Assembly: GCA_009746045.1 (NCBI GenBank)
Contig: RPFO01002262.1
Location: forward strand, 1 to 53,721
Length of the DNA stretch: 53,721 nucleotides
DNA from: Mesostigma viride
Lineage: Eukaryota > Streptophyta > Mesostigmatophyceae > Mesostigmatales > Mesostigmataceae
Direction of reading: 5' to 3'
Program-made: the position numbers and the translations under genes
In this document: positions 10,962 to 20,361 of the stretch, piece after piece
Layout of the letters: every line of letters starts with the position of its first letter
Numbering within the stretch: the stretch's first letter is position 1
The notes under the pieces: generated by a model
What the model was told of the DNA's origin: nothing
Seen by the model: the letters and a program-made list of their open reading frames with translations, nothing else
Database searches by the model: none

Positions 10962-11360
10962 TCCATGCATGCCAGCACCCCATGACACCCATCCACGCAT
11001 GCCAGCACCCCACTACACCCATCCACGCATGCCAGCACCCCACTTCACCCATCCATGCATGCCAGCACCCCACTACACCCATCCACGCATGCCAGCACCC
11101 CACTTCACCCATCCATGCATGCCAGCACCCCACTACACCCATCCACGCATGCCAGCACCCCATGACACCCATCCATGCATGCCAGCACCCCATGACACCC
11201 ATCCATGCATGCCAGCACCCCACTACACCCATCCATGCATGCCAGCACCCCATGACACCCATCCATGCATGCCAGCACCCCATGACACCCATCCATGCAT
11301 GCCAGCACCCCATGACACCCATCCAGGCATGCAAGCACCCCACTACACCCATCCATGCCA
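10962..11360. repeat. 30-bp minisatellite, second block
   Basis: About 13 units, again starting directly after ATTAACCA and ending at AATAATGCATTGATTCC, the same junctions as the first block. This indicates duplication of unit plus array. Confidence 0.95.
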
Positions 11361-11390
11361 ATAATGCATTGATTCCAATAAATGAATAAG

Positions 11391-12697
11391 TGGGGCTGCC
11401 ATTCGTACCTTTTTTTCTTTTTCCTTGGTTTTTACAGGGGGCCGGCCTGGGGGCAGCGGCGGCGGGTGGACGAAAACTGATAGCGTTCCCGTTTGTGCAT
11501 CCCGTGACCACCGGCCACCAAATGGAGGCACGACACCAAGGCAGATCAAGCACCAAAGGAAGCAGCAAGGACGTTGACGTTATTAACCAAGAATGGGGGT
11601 GCTGGCATGCATAAATATCAACATTATTAACCAAGAATGGCAGCCGGGGGAAAGATGTCGACTACATTGCAGGCCGGAAAAAACGATCATACGGCGCTGC
11701 CATGGCAAGAAAACCCAGCAACCCAGCAACGCAGCTATAAGGGAACCCAGAAAAGAAAACATGCACGACAGCCTGCTTCAATAATGCATTGATTCCAACA
11801 AATGAATAAGCGGGGCTGCCATTCGTACCTTTTTTTCTTTTTCCTTGGTTTTTACAGGGGGCCGGCCTGGGGGCAGCGGCGGCGGGTGGACGAAAACTGA
11901 TAGCGTTCCCGTTTGTGCATCCCGTGACCACCGGCCACCAAATGGAGGCACGACACCAAGGCAGATAAAGCACCAAAGGAAGCAGCAAGGACGTTGACGT
12001 TATTAACCAAGAATGGGGGTGCTGGCATGCATAAATATCAACATTATTAACCAAGAATGGCAGCCGGGGGAAAGATGTCGACTACATTGCAGGCCGGAAA
12101 AAACGATCATACGGCGCTGCCATGGCAAGAAAACCCAGCAACCCAGCAACGCAGCTATAAGGGAACCCAGAAAAGAAAACATGCACGACAGCCTGCTTCA
12201 ATAATGCATTGATTCCAACAAATGCACGAGTGGGGCTGCCATTCGTACCTTTTTTTCTTTTTCCTTGGTTTTTACAGGGGCCGGCCTGGGGGCAGCGGCG
12301 GCGGGTGGACGAAAACTGATAGCGTTCCCGTTTGTGCATCCCGTGACCACCGGCCACCAAATGGAGGCACGACACCAAGGCAGATAAAGCACCAAAGGAA
12401 GCAGCAAGGACGTTGACGTTATTAACCAAGAATGGGGGTGCTGGCATGCATAAATATCAACATTATTAACCAAGAATGGCAGCCGGGGGAAAGATGTCGA
12501 CTACATTGCAGGCCGGAAAAAACGATCATACGGCGCTGCCATGGCAAGAAAACCCAGCAACCCAGCAACGCAGCTATAAGGGAACCCAGAAAAGAAAACA
12601 TGCACGACAGCCTGCTTCAATAATGCATTGATTCCAACAAATGCACGAGTGGGGCTGCCATTCGTACCTTTTTTTCTTTTTCCTTGGTTTTTACAGG
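11391..12697. repeat. 420-bp tandem repeat, three copies plus a truncated fourth
   Basis: Copies begin at 11391, 11811 and 12231, with a partial one at 12651-12697. Each contains the ~200-bp unit, then one copy of the GGGGTGCTGGCATGC core with ATAAATA, then a unique ~170-bp part ending in AATAATGCATTGATTCC. Within each, TTATTAACCAAGAATGG occurs twice 44 bp apart, bracketing the single core copy. No gene supported. Confidence 0.95.
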
Positions 12698-12900
12698 GGC
12701 GCACGCAAGGATGCTGCACACAATTAAAGGCACAATGCAGGGCATACACCATAAGCAAGCGAATCAGTTGACGGGCTACACAATTAAAGCAAACGCGACG
12801 TTCAGAATCACAGCTACAATTTCTGATTCTTCTAGCCCGTCAACGAGCTGCTTGTGGACACTGTTATTAACCAAGAATGGGGGTGCTGGCATGCATAAAA
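12698..12900. other. Satellite-like single-copy segment with nested inverted repeat
   Basis: At 12698 the 420-bp repeat breaks off into GCGCACGCAAGG then TGCACACA, close to the 40-bp satellite found from 20.4 kb. A stem-loop follows: GTTGACGGGCTA (12767-12778) pairs with TAGCCCGTCAAC (12833-12844), and inside it AGAATCA pairs with TGATTCT. The segment ends with TTATTAACCAAGAATGG and the 29-bp core again near 12866-12897. Confidence 0.7.
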
Positions 12901-13390
12901 CCACTATCTGTCAAAAGCATCCATGTACATCAGCCATTGCTCACCTCTTTCTTCACTCTGTGTCGACAATCGCTTTGCTCAGTCGAATATGGCTGTCGGG
13001 TTGCTAATATCGTTGTCACTTTCGGCCGATGTCGCGAATACCCGCCGTTGATGCTCGGGTGCAAGGTGCATCCACGGTGTCGGTCTTCCAGGAGGGCTGG
13101 AAAGCGCCAACGCAGCACCTGCAATTCAAATTCCCTGGTGCTGGTATGCCGACGCGCAAATGGAATGGCGCGGCGCCTAAAAGACGCCGCGCGCGGTAAA
13201 AAAATTTACGCGCCAAACGATATGGCGCGGCGCCGGGACGGCGCCGCGCTGAAAAATACTTGCAGTCGCAACTGTGACGTGGCGCTGCAGACCACACGGT
13301 AGGGAATTCGCAGCGCCATATATGGCGCCACGCCGACTCCTGACGCCGTGTGGCGCCACATGGACGCGGCGCTGCACACAGCTCGAGCCC
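12901..13390. other. GC-rich hairpin cluster, no gene
   Basis: From about 13160 to 13375 the sequence is packed with GGCGC/GCGCC blocks. A perfect hairpin has 10-bp arms GCGCGGCGCC (13225-13234) and GGCGCCGCGC (13240-13249) with a 5-nt loop. An earlier one pairs GCGCGGCG (13168-13175) with CGCCGCGC (13185-13192). Nearby are TATATGGCGCCA and GTGGCGCCAC. No convincing coding frame. Confidence 0.6.
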
Positions 13391-13472
13391 ATTTTTTCAC
13401 ATTCCTGCTACCTGATTGGACGCCTGGCGGAGGAAGCTTTTCACGGCGCGACGCCGAGGGGCTTCAAAAACG

Positions 13473-13480
13473 TATATAAG
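13473..13480 (+). promoter_or_regulatory. Possible TATA box
   Basis: TATATAAG follows the GC-rich cluster and is about 25 bp before an ATG at 13505 that opens only a 35-codon frame. Position suggests a promoter, perhaps of a non-coding transcript; nothing else supports it. Confidence 0.25.
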
Positions 13481-13535
13481 CAGGCAAAATTTCTCCGAAA
13501 TTTAATGAACGAGCGCGACGCGGAGACCATGCTAG

Positions 13536-13649
13536 TGTGCGGAACTGGTGAACCACACCGGTACGGGACAGATTCTTGGCTGATCCTCGTAGTACCTCGT
13601 GAACACGTCTAGTAGGCCCGGGTTCAACTCCCGTCGTAACATTTTTTTT
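13536..13649 (+). other. tRNA-like (A-box/B-box) segment with T-run
   Basis: TGGCTGATCC (13577) resembles an A-box. GGGTTCAACTCCC (near 13620) resembles a B-box/T-arm with a 4-bp stem and TTCAACT loop, and a run of nine Ts follows. The acceptor arms do not pair, so it is not a tRNA; it could be a tRNA-derived SINE or Pol III remnant. The phrase GTGTGCGGAAC at its start also occurs in the foldback element at 1420. Confidence 0.3.
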
Positions 13650-14333
13650 TGGGTTGGTGTGGCAAGCCTATAAAGCAATCCGCAAACCACTACACGGCTG
13701 GTAAGATTTAATATAATTAGCAACCTAATAGCTATATCAAAAATGTTTATGGGCATGGAAATTTTTAATATGTTGATATTAATTAATTAATTAATTAATT
13801 AAACTCGTGCTCCCGTTGGGGAGTCACGGAGCACCGAAGTGCTTTTAATCCCTGTGTGTGCACTACAGGAGAAAGGGCAGAGACCCCCAGTCACCTTCAT
13901 GCCAAAGGCATGCCACAGCTGCAATCGGGCGCGGCTAGCGAAAAGGACAGGCTAACGATGTTGATATTAGACTGCAATGAAACGAATATGCAACCTGCCC
14001 CCCTCTGTTTAATACAATTATTATTATTATTTGTGGCATGAATATAATAATTGTGTGAAATACAATGCTATGTGCAATATATTGCTGGTATGCCATGCAA
14101 TTGTAACCAACAGGTGCAAGACCAAAAGGCGTCTTCAGGGCCCACCTGCTGCGAACAAGAGCTATGGCGGCAAGAGGTGCGTGCAGGGTTACGGATTTAC
14201 GGGGTTGTTGACCACCAAATTTGTTGTTACGTGTGTTATGGAAACATTTCAGTCGAATTTCTGGGTTCCAACGGTCGTTAAGGTTATAAAAAGTGCGTTG
14301 GGATTCGGAAATTCACATCCTGGCGTGTAAAAA
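13650..14333. other. AT-rich intergenic stretch
   Basis: Contains an ATTA microsatellite (about 13778-13801), the dispersed repeat listed at 13803, and a degenerate palindrome near 14268 (CCAACGGTCGTT). A 99-codon open frame at 14031-14330 has no recognisable features. An unspotted 5' exon of the gene starting near 14954 could lie here, but I cannot define one. Confidence 0.5.
13803..13955. repeat. Dispersed repeat, copy 1 (with CATGCC/GGCATG hairpin)
   Basis: Shares with 53222-53330 the order GAAGT(G/A)CTTTTA, GACCCC, CTTCATGCC(A/T)AAGGCATG, CCACAG, GCAATCGGGC. CATGCC and GGCATG form a 6-bp stem with a 3-nt loop. The two copies are 39 kb apart and perhaps 70-75% alike by eye. Confidence 0.6.
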
Positions 14334-14884
14334 ATGCAGGTGTTGGCGAGTTTTCGGCCCGCTTTCAGGGGTCCAACGGCCGTTGGGTGTCTAAAATGCA
14401 TGCGTTAGCGTGTTTCCGGCCCGCTTTCAGGGGCCCAACGGCCGTTGGACGTCGAAAATGCATGTGTTGGCGTGTTTTCGGCCCGCTTTCAGGGGTCCAA
14501 CGGCCGTTGGGTGTCGAAAATGCATGTAAAGGGCGTGTTTCAGGCCCACTTTCAGGGGTCCAACGGCCGTTGGGTGTAGAAAATGCATGTGTTGGCGTGT
14601 TTTCGGCCCGCTTTCAGGGGTCCAACGGCCGTTGGGTGTCGAAAATGCATGTGTTGGCGTGTTTCAGGCCCACTTTCAGGGGTCCAACGGCCGTTGGGTG
14701 TCGAAAATGCATGTGTTGGCGTGTTTTCGGCCCGCTTTCTGGGGTCCAACGGCCGTTGGGTGTCGAAAATGCATGTGTTGGCGTGTTTCAGGCCCACTTT
14801 CGGGGGTCCAACGGCCGTTGGGTGTCGAAAATGCATGTGTTGGCGTGTTTCAGGCGTACTTTCAGGGGTCCAACGGCCGTTGGG
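14334..14884. repeat. 62-bp tandem repeat built on the palindrome, nine copies
   Basis: CCAACGGCCGTTGG at 14373, 14435, 14497, 14560, 14622, 14684, 14746, 14808 and 14870 (spacing 62-63 bp). Each is preceded by a GGCCC-CTTTCAGGGG block and followed by GGTGTCGAAAATGCATGTG. The 62-bp unit has few stops, giving spurious open frames of 100-180 codons. Confidence 0.96.
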
Positions 14885-14953
14885 ACCTACAAATTGGGTA
14901 ATTGTTGGAAAGCAATAATTTGATAAAAAGTCAAAACTTCGTCTGGATTCTGT

Positions 14954-17900
14954 ATGCGCGCGGATGCAGGTGAAGCGCACAACAAAGACCTAAGTCTCAA
15001 GTACGTCGAGATCAAGGGCAACCAACTTGCCCTCGACATGGCCAGCGCAATGGAATACTTGCTGAAGGACAACAATCACAAGACTGAAAACACGAAAACT
15101 GCAGTAGGCTTGAGGGCGCTTGAGCGGCTGCCAGGTGCGGTTGTGAAGGTTATGGGGAAACAGTACCGCCCTGCGCTGAAAAGAAAGGCGTCGGAGTCCT
15201 TCGCTCAGGAGGTTGTCGCTAATATCGTGCAAGGTTTCCAGGAATTGGGCAAGTCGGATGAGCACAGGAACGCGAAGTGCGCTGTGCTGTCAATGTGCTT
15301 GGGAAAGGACGGCATGAACAATCAAGGGCATTGCACTCTCGCGCGGCTGCTTCACGTCACGCCCAAGGATATCCAGACCGCAAGGGGAATGAGGATGGGG
15401 GGCGACCTTCCCGCCCTGAAGGCGCCCCCTCGTGCTTTACGGTCGGACAAGTTTCCGGAGGAGGTCAAAGACATCGTCGGGAGTTACTGGTTGTCAGACC
15501 TAAACACGAGGGCGTCTCCCAACCATAAGGACGTGGTCAATGAGTTCGAAAGGAAGGGAAACGCCAGGATCCTCATTTCCTCCCAGGGCGGAAGGTACTA
15601 TTTGGACTCGCTTGAAACGATTTACAAGCGGTTCTGTTCTGACGCGTCGCCGTACAAGGGAGGTATCGTGACGACTGCGGACGGGACAAGGTACAAGGTG
15701 GGGTACACGAAGTTCGTGGAGTTCATGCCCAAGTGCGTAAAGGGCGTGTGGAAGGACCGGGACTTGTGCGCATGCGAAAAGCACGTCGTCTTCGAGTCTC
15801 TGCTCTCTGCCTTCGCCAAAGGCGTCAAGGAGTTGAAGAGCACGCTGGAGATCGAGGAGAGGGAGGGTATCCCTTCCGTGCCTGACAATGCCCATGATTT
15901 CGTTCGACGTTTCACCTGCCACAGGGCTGAGAGGGGGGAGGGGGGCAAGGAGGGGGGAGGACGGGCGGCCCGTTCGTTAACGTCCCAATGAACTGCTTGG
16001 AAGGGACGTGCAACGAGTGTGGGATTTCCGAGTTCATCGTGACGGACCAGATGAAGGGGTGGACAAAGAAGTACACGTGGTTCGACTTCATAAAGGAGGG
16101 CACAGCGCCCCGTGGGACGGTAAGCATGTATATTTGCATCGTTGAATATATATATGTAGACTTTCATACTTCCAACGGCCGTTGGCGTTGGGAAATTCCC
16201 AGCTGCTGACTTCCATTCTTCGGTCAATCCATGGTGCGCGGGCATGTATATTTGCATCGTTGAATATATATATGTAGACTTTCATACTTCCAACGGCCGT
16301 TGGCGTTGGGAAATTCCCAGCTGCTGACTTCCATTCTTCGGTCAATCCATGGTGCGCGGGTGTGTTGTGTTGCAGGAGGAGGATGTGGCGCCGCAAATGA
16401 ACCTGCAGCAAAAACTCATCAAGTCAACCCTCTCGGAGCTCCATGAACTCATTACGGCGCGCTTCCCGGAATTCGCCATTCACGTCCATACATGGGCCTG
16501 GCAGCACCACGCTTACAAGGAGTGCATTGACGTGATGCCGCTGGGAACGGTGGTGGTCCTGATGGACTACTCGGAGAACTATTCGGACCACCTGCAGAAA
16601 CAGTTGCAGGCGCAGTACTGGTACCCAAGTAGTTACGTCCTGATGCCGGTGATCGTGATGTACCGTGATCCCGTATCGCTGGAAATCAAAAGGGTGAAGC
16701 ACGATTACATGGGGAAGGACGTACCGAGGAATGCCCAGACCCTGGAGTTCGTGATGAAGAATACCCTTAACGTGCTGAGGGAGGAGGGGGTGGAGGTGAG
16801 GAACTGGATCAGTTGGTCCGACAACTGTAAGGAGCAGTTCCAATCCCGGTATGTGTTGGCGATGGCTGCGGACCTGCTCGAGGCCGACCCCGACTTGGAA
16901 TCATTGGAGTGGAACTACTCGTGTGCAGGACATGGGAAGGGGGAGTCGGACGGGGAGGGGGGGACGGTCAAAAGCATCCTCAAAAGAGCGCAGATGCAGG
17001 AGGACAATCGGAACCTGAATACGGTGGAGGCACTGGTGGCCTACCTGAACCGGGATTGGAGAACCGGCAAAGACTCGAGTCGACCATCGGCACAATCGGA
17101 CGTGGTTCGACGGGCATTTCTTCTCGATAACGTAAGTAAAGACAGTTGCTTTCTGGTGGTCAAGTGCAGTTCTATAATTTGTCTCTGGTTACACTTTACA
17201 GAGGACAGCTTCCTTGATGCAGTTTGAAGTTTCATAAGGCCAACGGCCGTTGGAGCTGGAAAATCGTATAATTGTTGAGTGCCAACGGCCGTTGGAGTTG
17301 AGAAATGTACTTATATAAAGTTTCCAAGGGCCAACGGCCGTTGGAGTTGGGAAATCTTATAATTGTTGAGTGCCAACGGCCGTTGGAGTTGGGAAATGTG
17401 CTGTGATGTTGTTTCATGGATTTACAATTGCAGATTCTCACGTCCGGTAAGGAGCGAGGCCCGATCCGAGATATCTCCACGGCACACCAGTGGCGACTGG
17501 ACAAAAAGGGCGAGCGGGTCGAGGTGGTAAAGCTCAGGCGTTTTTCATGCTTCAGTTGTGCGGAGTGCCGAGAGGGCAAGTGGACGACATGCCCAAACGA
17601 TTGGAGCAGCTCGTCGTGGACTGTAAAACTCCAGGCGAGTAAGTCGCGGAACCCCACGCGATATCCGGGAACCCGCCTGAACCACGTTCAAACGGCAAGA
17701 AACGAGTTGGGGCGTGGTTTGCAGGAGGGGGAGGCCGTCGCAGTCGCATCTGAGAGGGGGCACAAGGACCATGTGCCCGACCACCCGTACTGGTTGGCGA
17801 AAGTTGTTCGAGTCGCCCACCAACTCGACAAGGATGAGTGTTTAAACAAACATACAGGGGGGGGGGCGAGGTTTTTAAGAAAGGCAACTGGGTAATGTAC

Positions 17901-18218
17901 GTAAAATACTTCGAGAGGTGCTCCTCCTCCGGATCGGACGCCCGACGCTTCTTCTGGAACCCAGACGACCGAGAACCCTTAACTGCAATCGTGTGCTACC
18001 TGAGCGTCGCAAAGGTCACGAAGGGCAAGTGGGAAGGACATCCGGACAACACGCGACAGGGCTGGTTCACAATTGCGAAGAAGGTGGACGCCGAAATTAC
18101 GGTACGTCATTCCAAACATTACTGTGTAAAATTGGTGTTTGTATGTCGCATGTGTTTTTTTGTCGACGGTCGTTCACCTTACTAATGTTACATACAGGGC
18201 AATCAGCCTATACTTTAG
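14954..18218 (+). CDS. Spliced transposase-like protein (DDD/E-type, uncharacterised family), with frame breaks
   Basis: Exons read as 14954-16119, 16376-17131, 17434-18101 and 18198-18218 (stop TAG). All three introns are GT-AG and phase 0. The N-terminal part is charged with no domain I know. It is followed by a Cys-rich segment (CLEGTCNECG) and a core with D in LMDYSENYS, D in SWSDNC and the block HGKGESDGEGG, then a Cys-rich SCFSCAECREGKWTTC. From memory, this order matches a widespread uncharacterised family in animals and algae that looks TE-derived with an RNase H-like fold; not verified. Frame breaks lie in the G-rich stretch 15930-15960 and the 10-G run 17857-17866. A further 102-nt phase-0 intron (17623-17724) is possible. 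The 5' end may lie upstream: TGCAG at 14965-14969 could be an acceptor. Function unproven. Confidence 0.6.
16120..16375 (+). other. Intron 1 with a 118-bp tandem duplication carrying the palindrome
   Basis: Donor ACG|GTAAGC, acceptor GTTGCAG|GAG, phase 0. Inside, a segment of about 118 bp occurs twice, placing CCAACGGCCGTTGG at 16172 and 16290. The region contains in-frame stops, so splicing is required to join the coding parts. Confidence 0.8.
17132..17433 (+). other. Intron 2 with four palindromes in two 91-bp copies
   Basis: Donor AAC|GTAAGT, acceptor ATTGCAG|ATT, phase 0. Palindromes at 17240, 17282, 17331 and 17373 are spaced 42, 49 and 42 bp, meaning a 91-bp pair is duplicated in tandem. 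Confidence 0.82.
18102..18197 (+). other. Intron 3 (96 bp)
   Basis: Donor ACG|GTACGT, acceptor ACATACAG|GGC, phase 0. It leads into a short terminal exon of six codons and TAG. It carries no palindrome; the next palindrome (18261-18274) is just downstream of the stop codon. Confidence 0.65.
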
Positions 18219-18422
18219 CTTGGCTGCATGGCGCATGTCGCATATCTTAATTTCTCAAAGCCAACGGCCGTTGGACTTACGAAACTGGACAAGTGCCAAG
18301 TGCGGATTAGGTACTAAAATGGGCATTCTTGTTGAGGATGACCAGTTGTGTTTATATATTTTTGCATGGTGGCGGATGACTTGGCGTGTTGTTGCATTTT
18401 TACATACGGGTGTATGGTAGGC

Positions 18423-18453
18423 CTTAAACCCTAAACCCCTACACTCCTAAACC
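18423..18453 (-). repeat. Telomere-like tract (CCCTAAA-type)
   Basis: AAACCCTAAACCCC then CTACACTCCTAAACC on the plus strand, i.e. TTTAGGG-like heptamers with variants on the minus strand. Only about four degenerate heptamers. It marks the start of the TG-rich block. Confidence 0.5.
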
Positions 18454-18465
18454 ATATTTACCCTT

Positions 18466-20240
18466 ATATGTTGGGTGTGTTGTGTGAATGTTGGGTATGT
18501 GTGTTGGGGCGTGTGTGTTGTGTGTGTGTGTTGGGTGCATTCATGAAGGTGCGGGGGCGTGTAGGGTGTGTGCAAAGTGTCTTGTGTGTTGATGTTGGGT
18601 GTGGGGGGGGGGAGGTACATGTGTGTTGTGTGTGTGACTTAGTAGGTGTGTTGTGTGTGTGACTTAGGTGTGTGTGTTGTTTGTGTTGGATATGTGTGTG
18701 TGTGTGTGTGTTGTGTGTGTGTAGGGTGTCTTGTGTGTTGGTTTCTTGTTTTTAGTAGGTGTTGGGTGTGTGTATGTCGGGTGCAAACATAGTGTGTGTG
18801 TGTGTGTGTTCGGTATGTGTGTTGGGTGTCTTGTGTGTGTGTGTTCGGTATGTGTGTTGAGGCGTGTGTGTGTGCTCTGTGTATGTATGTTGTGTGTGTG
18901 TGTGTTGGGGCGTGTGCGTGTGTGTGTTGTGTGCATGTTAATTGTCATGTATTGGTGTTGAGTGTGAGGGGGGGATGGACGTGTGTGTTGTGTGTGACTT
19001 AGGTGTGTTATGTGTGTGTTGTGTGTGACTTAAGTGTGTAGTGTGTGTGTTGTGTGTGTTGGATGTGTGGTGTGGGTGTGGGTGTGGGTGTGTGGGTGGG
19101 TGGGGGGGGGCCAAGTGTCTTGTGTGTTGGTATTGGGTTTGTGTGGGGGGGTGTACGTGTGTGTTGTGTGTGACTTAGGTGTGTTTTGTGTGTGTTGTGT
19201 GTGATCGACCTAGGTGTGTGTTGCGTGTGTGTGTTGGGTGTACATGTGTTCATAAAGGGTGTGGGTGTGTGTAGGGTGTGTGCAAAGTGTCTTGTGTGTT
19301 GGTGTTGGGTGTGGGGGGGGGAAAGTACGTGTGTGTTGTGTGTGTGACTTAGGTGTGTTGTGTGTGTGTTGTTTGCATGTTATTGTTGGTGTTGTGGGGG
19401 GGGGGATGTACGTGTACGTGTGTTGTGTGTTGGTGTCTTATTTTTAGGTGTTGGTGTGTGTGTCGTGGGTGCAAACATTGTGTGTGTGTGTGTGTTGGGT
19501 GTGTGTTGGGTGTCTTGTGTGTTTGGTGTTTTTGGTAGGTGTTGTGTGTGCGTGTTTTCGGTATGTGTGTTGGGTGTCTTGTGTGTGTGTGGTATGTGTT
19601 TGGGTGTTGTTGTGTGTGCAGTGTTGGGGCATGTGTGTGTGTGTGTTGGGGCATGTGTGTGTGTTGTGGCATGTTAATTGTCATGTGTTGGTGTTGTGTG
19701 TGGGGGGGGGGATGTACGTGTGTGTTGTGTGTTACTTAGGTGTGTTATGTGTGTGTTGGGTGTGGGTGTCGTGGGCCGACCGGTGCAAACATTGTGTGTG
19801 TGTGTGTGTGTTGGGTGTGTGTTGGGTGTCTTGTGTGTTGGTGTCTTGTTTTTAGTAGGTGTTGTGTGTGCGTGTTTTCGGTATGTGTGTTGGGTGTCTT
19901 TTGTGTGTGTGGTGTGTGTTTGGGTGTTGTTGTGTGTGCAGTGTTGGGGCATGTGTGTGTGTGTTGGGGCATGTGTGTGTGTGTGTTGGGGCATGTGTGT
20001 CAGTGTGTGTGTTGTGGCCTGTTAATTGTCATGTGTTGGTGTTGTGTGTGGGGGGGCGGGATGTACCTATGTGTTGTGTGTTATAACAACTATACTTAGG
20101 TGTGTTATGTGTGTGTTGCGTGTGTGTGTTGGGTGTGTGTTGCATGGCTGTCTTGTGTGTTGGTGTCTTGTTTTTAGGTGTTGGTGTGTGTCTTGGGTGC
20201 AAACATAGTGTGTGTGTGTGTTGGGTGTGTTGTTCGTGTG
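18466..20240. repeat. TG-rich degenerate tandem repeat
   Basis: Plus strand is almost only G and T, with the motifs GTGTGTTGGGTGTG, TGTGTGACTTAGGTGTG and GTGCAAACAT recurring. A longer unit of several hundred bp is visible: GTTAATTGTCATGT recurs near 18937, 19674 and 20022, each followed by a G run and GTACGTG-like sequence. No gene; open frames are composition artefacts. Confidence 0.93.
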
Positions 20241-20361
20241 TGTATGAAAATATAGAAAATTGTTATATTTGACGATAGTCATAGTGTACTACTAAAAACT
20301 TGTACATACATATGCTGGAATGATTTTCTTTTTACTATTTCATTCACTATTGCTTATTTCT
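20241..20361. other. Short AT-rich unique spacer
   Basis: Non-repetitive AT-rich DNA separating the TG-rich block from the 40-bp satellite. Nothing else seen. Confidence 0.6.

Noticed and set aside
9759-11389. Decapeptide-repeat protein (MPAPHDTHPC units) across the 30-bp array
   Set aside because: The 30-bp unit keeps frame, but all frames on both strands are equally open and the frame enters from the ~200-bp repeat with no gene signal. Expression data could reopen the question.
13570-13640. A functional tRNA gene
   Set aside because: A-box-like and B-box-like sequences and a T-run are present at plausible spacing, but the acceptor halves do not pair and no anticodon stem forms.
14387-14923. 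A 178-codon open frame with repeated FRPxFxGPTAVG-like units
   Set aside because: It follows the 62-bp tandem repeat, which is open in several frames on both strands.
17623-17724. A fourth intron (102 nt, donor ACT|GTAAAA, acceptor TTTGCAG)
   Set aside because: Plausible and phase 0, and the sequence it would remove looks less protein-like, but it has no stop codon and length divisible by three, so sequence alone cannot decide. Noted in the gene entry only.
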